DNA of 64,000 nt from Ahaetulla prasina (Eukaryota > Chordata > Lepidosauria > Squamata > Colubridae), in assembly GCF_028640845.1 (NCBI RefSeq), contig NC_080546.1:67237205-67301204 (forward strand). Reading direction: 5' to 3'. The translations under genes and the position numbers were made by a program. The notes under the pieces are model-generated. The model saw nothing but the letters and a program-made list of their open reading frames with translations. It ran no database searches and was not told the origin of the DNA. Shown in pieces: positions 31,391-42,101 of this stretch; positions within the stretch are counted from its first letter, which is position 1, and each line of letters starts with the position of its first letter.

Positions 31391-34300
31391 TGGATTATTA
31401 TTATTATTATTATTATTTTATTATTATTTATTAGATTTCTATACCGCCCTTCTCCCGAAGGACTCAGGGCGGTTTACAGCCAAAAATAAAACAGTAACAA
31501 TATACAATTAAGAACAAATTAAAAAACTTTATTATACAATTGGCCGAAATTATAAAACATTTAAAATCTAAAAACCCATTAAAATTCATCTAAAATTTAG
31601 AAATTTAAAAAATTTAACAAAAAACTTAGGCCAGCCCACATGGTAAATACATCGCTTTTCAACTCGCAGCGAAAGGTCCGAAGATCAGGTATTTGGCGCA
31701 AACCAGGGGGAAGTTCGTTCCAGAGGGTAGCTGCCCCCACAGAAAAGGATCTTCCCCTGGGGGCCGCCAGCCGACATTGTTTGGCGGACGGCACCCTGAG
31801 AAGTCCCTCTCTGTGTGAGCATACGGGTCAGTGGAGGCATGGGGTAACAGTAGGCGGTCCCGTAAGTACCCAGGCCCTAAGCCATGGAGCGCTTTGAAGG
31901 TGGTAACCAAAACCTTAAAGTGCACCCGAAAGACCATAGGCAGCCAGTGCAGTCTGCGCAGGAGTGGTGTTACATGGGAGCCACGTGGGGCTCCCTCAAT
32001 CACCCGCGCAGCTGCATTCTGGACTAACTGAAGCCTCCGAGTGCACTTCAAGGGGAGCCCCATGTAGAGAGCATTGCAATAATCCAGGCGAGAGGTAACC
32101 AGAGCATGAGTGACTGTGCATAAGGCATCCCGATCAAGGAAGGGGCGCAACTGGCGAACCAGGTGAAATGCTCTCCTGGAGACGGCCGTCAAATGATCTT
32201 CAAACGACAGTCGTCCATCCAGGAGAACACCCAAGTTGCGCACCCTTTCCCTTGGGGCCAATGTCTCACCCCCAACAGACAGCTGCGGCTGCAGCTGACT
32301 GTATCGGGGTGCCGGCATCCACAGCCACTCCGTCTTGGAGGGCTTGAGCTTGAGCCTGTTTCTCCCCATCCAGACCCATATGGCTTCCAAACACTTGGAC
32401 AGCACTTCGACAGCTTCGTTGGGGTGGCCCGGGGTGGAAAAGTACAGCTGAGTGTCATCAGCATACAGTTGGTATCTCACCCCAAAGCCACTGATGATCT
32501 CACCCAGCGGCTTCATATAGATGTTGAACAGGAGGGGTGAGAAAATCGACCCCTGCGGCACCCCACAAGTAAGGCGCCTCGCGGTCGACCTCTGTCCCCG
32601 TCAACACCGTCTGCAACCGGTCAGAGAGATAGGAGGAGAACCACCGATAAACGGTGCCTCCCACTCCCAACCCCTCTAACCGGTGCAGCAGGATACCATG
32701 GCCGATGGTATCAAAAGCCGCTGAGAGGTCTAATAGGACCAGGGCAGAGGAATAACCCCTGTCTCTGGCCCTCCAGAGATCATCCACCAACGCGACCAAA
32801 GCTGTCTCCGTGCTATATCCGGGTCGGAAGCCGGACTGGAACGGGTCTAGATAGACCGCTTCATCCAAGTACTGGGGTAGCTGCCGCGCCACAGCACTCT
32901 CTACAACCTTCACAACAAAGCGAAGGTTGGAAACCGGACGATAATTTCCTAAAATAGCTGGGTCCAGGGAAGGCTTCTTGAGAAGGGGTCTCACCACCGC
33001 CTCTTTCAAGGCGGCAGGGAAAACACCCTCCAACAAAGAAACATTAATAATCCCCTGGAGCCAGCCTCGTGTCACCTCCTGTGTGGCCAGCACCAACCAG
33101 GAAGGGCACGGGTCCAGTAAACATGTAGTGTAAGTACTCAGTGGCGTGAAGCCTCCCCAACAACCTGCCACGTCCTCGAGAGTCACAGGGTCAAACTCAT
33201 CCCAAACAATCTCGACAAGACGCGGCTCCGCCCTCTCACCTGGATCATCCCAATTCTGATCCAGACCATCCCGAAGCTGAACGATTTTATCATATAGATA
33301 ACCACTAAACTCCTCGGCTCGTCCCTGCAAAGGGTCATCCCGCACCTCCTGATGAAGGAGAGAGCGGGTCACCCGAAACAGGGTGGCCGGGCGGTTATCT
33401 GCCGACGCAATGAGGGTGGAAGCGTAGGAACGCTTCGCCTCCCTCATTGCCACTAGGTAGGCCTTAGAATAAGACCTAACTAGTGTCCGATCAGCCTCGG
33501 AATGACAGGACCTCCAGGTACTCTCTAGGCGTCTTCTCCGGCGTTTCATCTCCCTCAGCCCCTCGGGGGCTGGCTGAGATCTGCGCCGGGTCAGAGGCCG
33601 CAAAGGCACAACACGGTCCAAAGCTCCAGCCACAACTAGTTCTTCAGCCGCGCCGTGGGCCAGATCCTCAGGGAACGGCCCAAGCTCCGTCAGGAACCTC
33701 CCTGGGTCCATCAGGCGCCTGGGACCGAACCAACGCATTGGTTCCGTCTCCCTGCGGTGGTGGGTGGCAGTCCGAAAGTCCAGGCGAAGGAGAAAATGAT
33801 CTGACCATGACACTGGTTCTGTTACTAAATCATCTAATTCCAGATCATTCAGCCACTGTCCAGAGATATAAATTAGATCCAGCGTGCCTCCTCCAGTGTG
33901 CGTAGGGCCATCACTTACTTGAATCAGGTCCAAGGCCGTCATGGAAGCCTGGAACTCCCGAGCCGCTGTCAATGACAAGCCGGCCAATGGAAAGTTGAAA
34001 TCCCCCATGATTATAAGTCTGGGGGTCTCAACCGCCACTCCGGCAAGTACCTCCAACAACTCGGGTAGGGCTGTAGTCACGTAGCAAGGAGCCAGGTACG
34101 TGATCAACAAGCCCAACTGATTCCTATGGCCCCACCTCACAAAGAGGGATTCACAACCGGCTATCTGAGGAACAGTGGCCTCCCTAGGCTCTAGACCTTC
34201 TCTAATAACAACCGCAACCCCCCACCCCTACCTTGGTCTCTCGGTTGATGAAATGCTCGGAAACCCGGAGGGCACAACTCCACAAGGCTCCACCCCCCTC

Positions 34301-34529
34301 TGAGCCCAACCAGGTCTCTGTAATGCCCATAAGGTCTGCGGACTCCCCCTGAATAAGGTCGCAAATCAGGGGGACTTTATTAACCGCAGACCGAGCATTA
34401 CATAACATCCACCGAAGACCCAAGCTCTGAGGATCATGACCGCCCGGGGAACGGGTAAAGACTAAGGGGCCGGAGCATGTGATTGCTTCTAAGCAGCGAG
34501 CACGTGCTCCCAGGACTCGATATGGCCCC
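31390..34529 (-). mobile_element. L2 LINE, nearly complete, inside the DIRS
   Basis: About 3.1 kb on the minus strand, from the endonuclease region to a 3' tail of ATT/TTA repeats (31394-31430), with the L2 3' motif GGGCGGTATAGAAATC. It splits the DIRS Gag region, with DIRS sequence on both sides. No convincing target-site duplication was found. It is the longest L2 in the window. Confidence 0.9.
31659..34500 (-). pseudogene. L2 ORF2 (endonuclease and reverse transcriptase)
   Basis: The endonuclease begins [20 protein letters not shown] (34400) with [10 protein letters not shown], then RLIIMGDFNFPLAGLS and VSWSDHFLLRLDF. The 546-residue frame 32500-34140 continues through FRVTRSLLHQEVRDDPLQGR, PLLKKPSLDPAILGNYRPVS, LDPFQSGFRPGYSTETALVA and LVLLDLSAAFDTIGHGILL. 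A shift at about 32560 leads to GSIFSPLLFNIYMKPLGEI and an intact QLYADDTQLYFS. The C-terminus has SRLDYCNALYMGLPLKCTRR, and a late shift garbles the last 50 residues. A shift near 34200 separates the N-terminal part. Few lesions suggest a young copy. Confidence 0.9.
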
Positions 34530-35633
34530 CCGCTTCCGCCATATCTGCCAGAGCTGCAACTGGACCGTCTACAGTGGGAGTCTGTAGAACTGAAGATAAT
34601 TTGGGGTCCACATTGAAGAAACGTTTGTCTGCTGAGGACGGAACCATAGAAGAACCAGGGGCTGTCCACTGGCGTTTGATTACGTCCAAGAAAAGTGCAG
34701 GTGCTGGAATAGAATCAGGAACTCGATCAGGCTCAGAAAAAAGAATGTCAGATGTGCCCTTGGAGGATTATGCCACTGGTTGATCAGAAGAAGAACTCAA
34801 TTGAGCCACATTCTTTGCCTTGAAAAGCAAGGACTTAAAAAGATTAGGAGAAAAAAGACCAGTAAATGCCAGCTGGTCAGGTAATAACCCTTCATCCTCA
34901 GACAGGTCAGGATCTCCTCTTTCCAATTCCTCCAGAAGAGAGGGATGGCTGGTTACTGAGTGGGTAGGTGAAACTGTACCCAGCTGTGACTGCATTTCTT
35001 CCTCTTCAGGGTCCTCTTCCCTCACTGAGACCATCGAATGGGACAAAGAAGCCCTCCCAGAGATCTGCATGCCTGATAAAAGGGTCCTTTGAATCGTCTG
35101 TTCGATGATGGCCTGAATATGTGGCGAAACAGGCAAAAGAGGCTCTGCCCCCTGACCAACAACTTGGGTTGCAGTAGAAGGAGCTGCCTGAGAAATCTCC
35201 TCAGGGGTCTCAATAACTGGCGCATCTCCTGTATGAGAAACTGGGGGATGGATCCACCCCATAATGCCTCTGTAGGGATATCAACTGGACAGCATTGTAA
35301 AGAAGATTGACCAGGAGAGGTAGAAATAATACCCTCTCGAAGAAGAGGCCCAGCAGAAGTACTGGGCTCTGGATTGGTCATTGTAGAAGAGGGTAAATTA
35401 GAGACTGCCCTACTACAGATTCTTTGTATAGCTTGATCTCTCCTCTGCTCATCCCTCAGAGATGCTTTGGATGACTTACTGCGACCTGAAGTAGATTGGG
35501 CCTTGGTCTTCTGCTTGGAAACCCGGCTGCTCTTTGAAATAGAAGCCCTGGAAGAGACACCTCCCAATGGGCCCTGCTCCTCTGGCAGTGGAGACCCCTG
35601 TAGTTTGTTAAATTTAGCCAAGGCCTTAGGCAT
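34530..35633 (-). pseudogene. DIRS Gag-like ORF
   Basis: It starts MPKALAKFNKLQGSPLPEEQ with a Ser/Lys-rich N-terminus (SKSSRVSKQKTKAQSTSGRS). A frame break near 35200-35260 leads into QAIIEQTIQRTLLSGMQISG, an acidic stretch (REEDPEEEEMQSQ) and LLPDQLAFTGLFSPNLFKSL. A stop at 34768 precedes [20 protein letters not shown] and [13 protein letters not shown], where the L2 begins. This resembles the Gag-like first ORF of vertebrate DIRS elements, and no retroviral zinc knuckle is seen. Confidence 0.7.
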
Positions 35634-36472
35634 GATAAAATATTAGTTTAAGTTTCTAGACCTCAATAAGGCCAAAGGATCACTCCCACCTTTTTTTAAA
35701 AAATATTCAAAATGGCGGCCGCCAATAGAGAGAGGGAGAAGCCGGCTAATGAAGCCCCAAAATTGTCACCGATCCATGCTAGAGGAGAACTGCGGCTGCA
35801 ACAATAAGAGCACAAAGGCTCCACGCCCAAATTCGTCCTTAAATCTGCCGAATAAAAAGTTTCAGGACTAACTCTTCTGAAGGCTCACGCCAAATGTGCC
35901 CAAAATGGCCACCGGCTTGTGGGTAGGGGAGGGGCGGAGCGAGCACCAGGCTCTGAGCGTCTCCTTCCGCAGCTGCAATAAGCGATCCATTTAAACTGTT
36001 TTGGCGGAAAAATCAGATCGCGAAATAGGAGACGGAGGGCTGGGTAAATGCAAGCTACCCATGTGGGAGCGTAAACAAACTCCTCAGCGATCAGAATTAA
36101 AGCCGGGCGGCAAACTAAGCAAAACAATTCCTACACCGCCCAGCAAGCCCTCAGCAGCGTTAGAAGCTGAAGCAACAACAATGGGAGCGAATAACTCCAC
36201 TCATCCAATCTCTGCTGGCTTCGGGGGTGCTAAAAACCCCACCAAAAATATCCTGGAACGCCTGCAGCTCAACAGGATTGAAGCAGAACTAAATAAATCT
36301 TCTGCAGCCAGCGGAGAAGCCCCCCAATAAAACCTTAGTTCAACAGAACTAATAAGAGGGGCTCTAAAACCAGAAAAAAGGAAAGAAAAATATTACTCAC
36401 AACTATCTACCCTTGCAAATCAGGCAGGGAGAAATCCACAATGCATACGTCCAGGCTGAACAACTAAGTCAA

Positions 36473-36578
36473 AATCTGGGCTTCCCAGCAACAAGCGGCG
36501 GGACTTTACAGCTTCAACAGACTCAGTTATCCAATCTGAACAGGGTGGTGTTCCACCCACTCTGACTGCTGTCTCCAC
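36473..36578 (-). repeat. DIRS right inverted terminal repeat
   Basis: It pairs with 23071-23176: AAAATCTGGGCTTCCCAGCA, GGGACTTTACAGCTTCAACA and CCACTCTGACTGCTGTCTCC. Its short outer extension, ACCATAACGGAG (to 36588), differs from the left one. Confidence 0.88.
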
Positions 36579-36588
36579 CATAACGGAG

Positions 36589-37338
36589 AAAATCCTTTGC
36601 CTTTAAAACAGTGTCAATTCTATATCTCCTTCCTTGATAAAATACTGTCAGACCAACTGGCACCTCCCATCTAAATTGAATCTGCTGTTTTTTAAGTTCT
36701 TGTGTAAAAAAAACAAATTCCTTCCTATCTCTTAACATCTTGGAAGGAATCTCTTTCAGGACTTTCAGCTCCTGTTCTCCAATTTACAAAGTTGTCTGAT
36801 ATACAGCTTGCAAAATCTGATTTCTCATAGTTCTTTTCACATAATAAACCACAATGTCCCATGGAAGTGTTCTCTGTCTTGCGATCCAAGAATTAACTCT
36901 ATATATTTTATCAATTTGATAAGCTACCTCTTGGGGTTCCACTTCAATAAATTCAGCCAATGCTTCCGATGTAAGTTTTCTTAGGTCCTCTCCTCTTTGT
37001 TCCTGCAGACCGCGGATTCTAAGAGCTCCTTCCATAAGTTTGTACTGCAATATCACAACCTGATCTTTATTTTCATCCACTTTTTTCTGAACATCTTGCA
37101 TTTTATCTTCTAAGTGCTTATTTGACTGAGAGATCTGTTGCATCTCTTCTTCCAATCCCTCAACTTTTTTACTCAAACCTTGAAAAGCCAGCAGAATATC
37201 TTCTCTTATTTTTGCATTAAATTTTTCCATCATCTCTTTTTGCCTCTCTTCAGAAAGTTTTAATTGTTCTTTAAGTATATCCTCAAGATTTGCTTCAGAT
37301 CCCCTTCTTCCAGAGGGCTTTAAAGGTTTAGCCGTCAT
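36589..37338 (-). pseudogene. L1-A ORF1, N-terminal part (right of the DIRS)
   Basis: ORF1p is the L1 RNA-binding chaperone. It starts MTAKPLKPSGRRGSEAN and has a heptad-rich coiled coil at about residues 25-95 (GLSKKVEGLEEEMQQISQSN). The RRM-like core starts at LRIRGLQEQRGEDL and runs through DKIYRVNSWIARQRTLP and RNQILQAVYQ. A stop at 36784 is followed in the same frame by MLRDRKEFVFFTQELKKQQI and YRIDTVLKAKDF, where the DIRS begins. Confidence 0.88.
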
Positions 37339-37929
37339 TCTGTCTTCAAAAGAATCAAGAATTTAAACTTAAAAACTTTCCTTTACTCCTTTCAGTAAAG
37401 GAGAGCTCCGTTTATAACAATCCACAAATAGCGCTACTCTGTTGTACTAAAGAATTCACTTTCGCTTTCAGACGCCATTTTAAAAGTCAATTAAGCAGAG
37501 ACAAAGAAAAGTTTCAAATTTCAAAAGGGGAAGTCAGTATACTTGCTACTGTTTCTACTTCAAAGATCGAACGCTTGTGAAATCCCCATCTGCTTAGAAA
37601 ATCAATCAATTTGACAAGTCCTTTTGAGCAGAAGTGACTCCTACTCCCTTTTCCTGAAAAAACAGGAGCGCATTTGAAGTCGGAGTACAGTGAGGTTCGG
37701 TGGGATCTCAAATCCAGAAAAATTCGCTCTTAAGAGCAAACCCCCTGGAGAGATCTATCACTCCCCCGCAGCTCTGCACACCCCCTTTTGCTCAAGGGGT
37801 ATGCTAAGGTCAGTGAACAGTGATTTATACTGTTTCACTGATTTTTATGATCTTGTACGATCTTGTTTACGATCTTGTAACAGCGCCCTGTTAGAGCACC
37901 CTGCAGGAGCGGTGACGTCACTGGAAGCC
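37339..37929 (-). promoter_or_regulatory. L1-A 5' UTR with a CRE motif near its start
   Basis: This is non-coding sequence between the element's 5' end (next to the right target-site duplication) and ORF1. A perfect TGACGTCA palindrome lies at 37913-37920, about ten bases inside the 5' end. That octamer is the consensus CREB/ATF site. Its position suggests a role in the L1 internal promoter, which is an inference. Confidence 0.7.
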
Positions 37930-37947
37930 AATATCAGAAGTATTTTT

Positions 37948-38249
37948 GATGTACCACTATGACCATTGTAATTATTACAAGTTTTATTAGGATTGTATAT
38001 ATTAATATTAAGTTTAACGGTATTACTTTTATGTATATTGAGTACATATGGTGTTAGACCGATGAGTGAAATATAGTTAGGTTTATATAAATAGAATAAG
38101 TCTGATAACTAACTATATAAATATGATTAAATAAATAAAATAAATAAATAAATAAATAATAATGATTAATACTAATAACCTAAGTATCGTGCAGTGGAGG
38201 GTGCTATTGGTATGAAAAAGTGTTGGGAATGCTGATTGGATACCAATTT
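37948..38249 (+). other. L1-C 5' UTR continued after L1-A
   Basis: AT-rich sequence with an (AAAT)n run near 38120-38160, between the right target duplication of L1-A and the L1-C ORF1. No coding capacity. Confidence 0.5.
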
Positions 38250-39300
38250 TGTAGAAAATTTTCTAAAAATGACAAGTACTACAAACTTAACTAAGATAAG
38301 GATAGGGAGGAAGCAAACTGCCATGATATCATCAGCAACATTTAGTCTGCCAACACAGAGATTGATAGTGGACATGGTCCAAAGGGAGAGATCTAATTCC
38401 TTTAAAGATCTGCAGGCTATGTTACAGTCAATGCAAGAAACCATGAGTTAAAATCACGATGAAATGAAAAAAGATAGGAGAAATGATATGGAAGGACTTA
38501 AAAAAAAATACAAAAGATGGACGATAAATTTGAATTTTTCCAAAAGCAAATTACTAAAAATGAATAGAAATTGCAGTTGATGGAGGAGAGGATGGAGAGA
38601 GAAGGAAAAAAAGTGGATGAAATGAGTGAAAAATTAATCCAGGTGAATAAGGATTTAGAGACTAGTTATCTTTCTCGAATCAGAAAAAGTGGTGCATTAC
38701 ATGCGCTTCCAGAATATTAGAGAGGAGAAAGGAGACCTCCCAGTTATTATGAAAGAATAGCGAAATCACTTGGAACAGACAAGGAAGAAATGCCAACAGA
38801 AATAGATGAGATCTATAGAATCCATACAAATTATGCAAGACAACACAATCTAGTAAAAGAAGTACACGTTAGGTTCATGAAGAAATCAATTAGGGATGAA
38901 ATATTACATAGAACAAGGGATGACCTAACAATATAGAGGGAAATACTGACAGTTCTAAAGCAGGTCCCAAGAAGAGTTAGGGAACTGAGAAAACCATACA
39001 AGTTCCTAATGTCAAAATTGACCAAGTATAACGTGAGCTTCAGATGGCTTACACTGGAAGGTATAATGATTACCTGGCAAAAAAAGTGGACTCTTTAAAC
39101 AAAGCAGAGGAATTTTATAACTAACATTTTGTAAGCGAGGAAGAACGGGAAGAGAGGGAAATAGCAGAACAAAGAGAGCAAAGAATACCTGTTGTGGAAG
39201 AAAGAGAACTACGTCTTTAAAAAGCAAAAAGAAAGGGGAAAGACCAGAGAGCAATGGGGAAAGACCTAAAGAACCGAGAGAAACCAGGATAACAAGAACA
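38250..39300 (+). pseudogene. L1-C ORF1 (heavily decayed)
   Basis: Pieces read RIGRKQTAMISSATFSLPTQ, FKDLQAMLQSMQETMS and, after many stops, EMKKDRR, YMRFQNIREEKGD and EINGDLVE-type charged coiled-coil sequence. RFQNIREEKGD matches RFQNIEEEKGENL of L1-D ORF1 and marks the start of the RRM-like core. ORF2 follows directly at 39308. Confidence 0.6.
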
Positions 39301-39307
39301 ACAAGAC

Positions 39308-40950
39308 ATGAACAGAGGAAAGCAAGAGGAAAGTAAAATCTTATCCTTGAACATTAATGGATTAAGGAAAAGGAGAGAGACGTCTCATAAATTACAAAGT
39401 TACAATCTGGATATAATAGCATTACAAGAAGTACACATAAAAGAACAATACAAACAGGTATTGGAGTGTCACTGGCACACACACAAAAAAAAGAGGGTAG
39501 CACTGTATATTAAGGAAACAATATAGGCCAAACAAATTTACAAAGATGAAGAGGGTAGAATGTTGATCGTGGAAATAATAGTAAACCAAAAACGGATCCC
39601 ATTATTAGAAATCTATGCCCCCAATGGGAGGCAGGAAAGTTCTATAACAAACTGCACAATATTATTCGAGATATAGAATGTGATAACGTTTGTGTGTTAG
39701 GAGATTTTAATGCGATAGTAGACAAAGAATTAGACTAATAACAGTAACAGAGTTAGAAGGGACCGTGGAGGTCATCTAGCCCTACCAGAAGCAACAAATT
39801 AAAAAAAGGAAGAACTCTGCCTGAAACTTTCTTCAAAATAGTAGATGAATTAAATTTACAAGATACTTGGAGGGAGAGAAACCAGGGGAAGAAGCAATAG
39901 ACATATTATTCTAAAAGACATCAGTCCTGGTCCAGACTTGACATGGTATGGATGTCAATACAACTAAATGCAGAAGTAAAAGAAGTAGAAGTATAGACAA
40001 ATATATGGGCAGACCATAACCCAATGAGGGTCTGTTGGAAAGGACAAAAAAACAAAACAAAAACAAATGGTAAGATGGACTTTAAATAGGTCAATTCTAA
40101 AAGGGGGAAAATTTAGGCTTTAACAACCTATGGGACACCACAAAGGCATATATGAGGGGAGTCACTATATCATATATGGTGAATAAAAATAAAGAGAAGA
40201 AACAGCAACAGAAACATCTAGAAGAATATAGAAGAACCAAAGCAGAGTTACAAAGCCTCAAAAAAGGGAGCTAAAACAACAAATGGATTTAATTATACAT
40301 AAACTGAATACGCTTGAGAAGGAGTTGGTGAGATATATAAAAAAAAACTAACCAAAAGTTCTTTGAAAATGCAAATAAACCAGGGAGGTGGTTAGCATAT
40401 CAATTGAAGAAACATAGGGAGAACAGATGGATTAGTAAACTACAAAATGAGGAAGGAAAGATGTGCTATCAAAATGAGGAGAAAAAGAATATAGTACAGG
40501 AATATTACAAGAAACTGCATGATGATATAGTTATTCGGAAGATAAAGCAATAAAGTGAGAAAAGCCTTGCTGCCTAAAATTCCAGAAAAAATAAAAAATA
40601 TGCTAAATGAAGAAATAAAGATGCCAGAATTAATGGAGGCAATAAAAAAACAAAAGAATAATAAAACACCAGGCCCGGATGGGTTGCCAGCAGAAATGTA
40701 TGAAGAATTACATGATACGTTCGGACAAGTGTTACTTGAGGTATACAATGCAGTGTTAAATGAAGCAAAGATTCCACTATCATGGGTAGAAGCAAATATT
40801 ACATTGATTCTGAAAGAAAATACTGACTTAACTTTAATTAAAAATTATAGGCCTATCTCGCTGTTGAATACAGATTATAAAATATTTATGTCAATAACAG
40901 CTGAAAAATTGAAAAGGTTTCTAAATGAATTTATACATCTGAATCAAAAC
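39308..40950 (+). pseudogene. L1-C ORF2, endonuclease and start of RT
   Basis: ILSLNINGLRKRRETSHKLQ and IIALQEVHIKEQ (39337-39450) start the endonuclease. CVLGDFNAIVDKELD lies at 39690-39735, just before a CR1 scrap, and TNIWADHNPM near 40010 is the family's DH motif region. RT resumes at 40621 with MPELMEAIKKQKNNKTPGPD, GLPAEMYEELHDTF and LIKNYRPISLLNTDYKIFMS. It breaks at LNQN where the L2 tail enters. The part between endonuclease and RT is shifted and full of stops. Confidence 0.8.
39738..39797 (-). mobile_element. Very short CR1 3' scrap
   Basis: The plus strand reads GAGTTAGAAGGGACCGTGGA, then GGTCATCTAG, the reverse complement of the last part of the CR1 3' UTR. It sits inside the L1-C endonuclease frame, so it is an extremely 5'-truncated CR1 insertion of about 60 bp. 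Confidence 0.7.
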
Positions 40951-41945
40951 GAAGCTGTCGAAGTACTGTCCCGATGTCTGGAAGCCGTAAGGGTCTGGAT
41001 GGGGAGAAACAGGCTCAAGCTCAATCCCTCCAAGACGGAGTGGTTGTGGATGCCGGCACCCCGGTACAGTCAGCTGCAGCCGCAGCTGACTGTTGGGGGC
41101 GAGTCATTGGCCCCAATGGAGAGGGTGCACAACTTGGGCGTTCTCCTGGATGGGCGGTTGTCTTTTGAAGATCACTTGACGACCGTCTCCAGGAGAGCTT
41201 TTTATCAGGTCCGCCTTCCTTAACCGGGATGCCCTATGCACGGTCACTCATGCTCTTGTTACCTCTCGCTTGGATTACTGCAATGCTCTCTACATGGGGC
41301 TCCCCTTGAAGAGCACCAGGAGGCTCCAGTTGGTTCAGAATGCAGCTGCGCGGGTGATAGAGGGAGCCGCCCGTGGCTCCCATGTAACACCACTCCTGTG
41401 CAGACGGCACTGGCTACCTGTGGTCTTTCGGGTGCACTTCAAGGTTTTGGTTACTACCTTTAAAGCGCTCCATGGCTTAGGGCCGGGTTACTTATGGGAC
41501 CGGCTACTGCTACCGATTGCCTCCCACCGACCCATGCGCTCTCACAGAGAGGGACTCCTCAGGGTGCCGTCCGCCAAGCAATGTCGGCTGGCGGCCCCCA
41601 GGGGAAGGGCCTTCTCTGTGGGGGCTCCCACCCTTTGGAATGAACTTCCCCCAGGACTCCGTCAACTGCCTGACCTTCAGACCTTCCGCCGCGAGTTGAA
41701 GACTTACCTATTTATTCGCGCAGGACTGGCATAGAAATTTTTAATAGCTTTTAATATTTTGATGTAAATTTTATGGGGGTTTTATGGTTTTAAATGGTTT
41801 TAATTTTGGCCTGATATTCAATAAGTTTTTTAATTATTGTTTTACTGTGTATATAATTATTGTTTTATTCTGGCTGTAAACCGCTCTGAGTCCTTCGGGA
41901 GAAGGGCGGTATAAAAATCCAATAAATCTAATCTAATCTAATCTA
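40951..41945 (+). mobile_element. L2 LINE 3' half
   Basis: It begins at EAVEVLSRCLEAVRVWMGRN and includes RLKLNPSKTEWLWMPAPRYS, MDYCNALYMGLPLKSTRRLQ and SVGAPTLWNELPPGLRQLPD. The 3' UTR has CGCTCTGAGTCCTTCGGGAG and ends in ATCTA repeats. It splits the L1-C codons for LNQN|GFLPKRQIR. Its palm motif was lost by 5' truncation. Confidence 0.9.
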
Positions 41946-42101
41946 AAATGGCTTTTTGCCAAAAAGACAGATTAGGAACAATATGAGAACAATATTTGAT
42001 ACGCTAGAATACTATGCAATACACCGTGAGACACAAGTTTTTAGATGCCTTTGATAAAAAGCCTTTGATAATGTCAAATAGAATTTTATGCTGCAACAAC
42101 T
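41946..42101 (+). pseudogene. L1-C RT segment (after the L2)
   Basis: The sequence encodes NGFLPKRQIRNNMRTIFDTL, EYYAIHRETQVFRCL and KAFDNVK-FMLQQL, the RT palm around the first catalytic aspartate (KAFD). It resumes the frame cut at 40950 and stops at the L3/Rex1 insertion. Confidence 0.8.

Larger units (their letters stand above)
23027..36588 (-). mobile_element. DIRS retrotransposon, both ends present, with two LINEs inside
   Basis: The minus-strand order is Gag, RT, RNase H, methyltransferase-like domain, tyrosine recombinase, then an internal complementary region at the 3' end. That is the DIRS architecture. Inverted terminal repeats are at 23071-23176 and 36473-36578. It lies inside L1-A ORF1, whose frame resumes on the far side. 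Without L1-G (23901-28311) and the L2 (about 31390-34529) it is about 6.0 kb, the normal DIRS length. No clear long target-site duplication was seen, as expected for recombinase-mediated integration. Confidence 0.92.
18814..37929 (-). mobile_element. L1-A: complete minus-strand L1 with a DIRS element inside
   Basis: L1-A is flanked by a perfect 18-base target-site duplication, AATATCAGAAGTATTTTT, at 18796-18813 and 37930-37947. The poly-A end is on the left (T-run at about 18810-18817) and the 5' UTR on the right. ORF1 and ORF2 are both present once the DIRS (23027-36588) is taken out, and L1-A alone measures about 5.5 kb. The intact duplication shows a normal target-primed insertion into L1-C. 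Confidence 0.92.

Noticed and set aside
33483..33905. 140-residue plus frame
   Set aside because: It is antisense to the intact L2 ORF2 frame (32500-34140).
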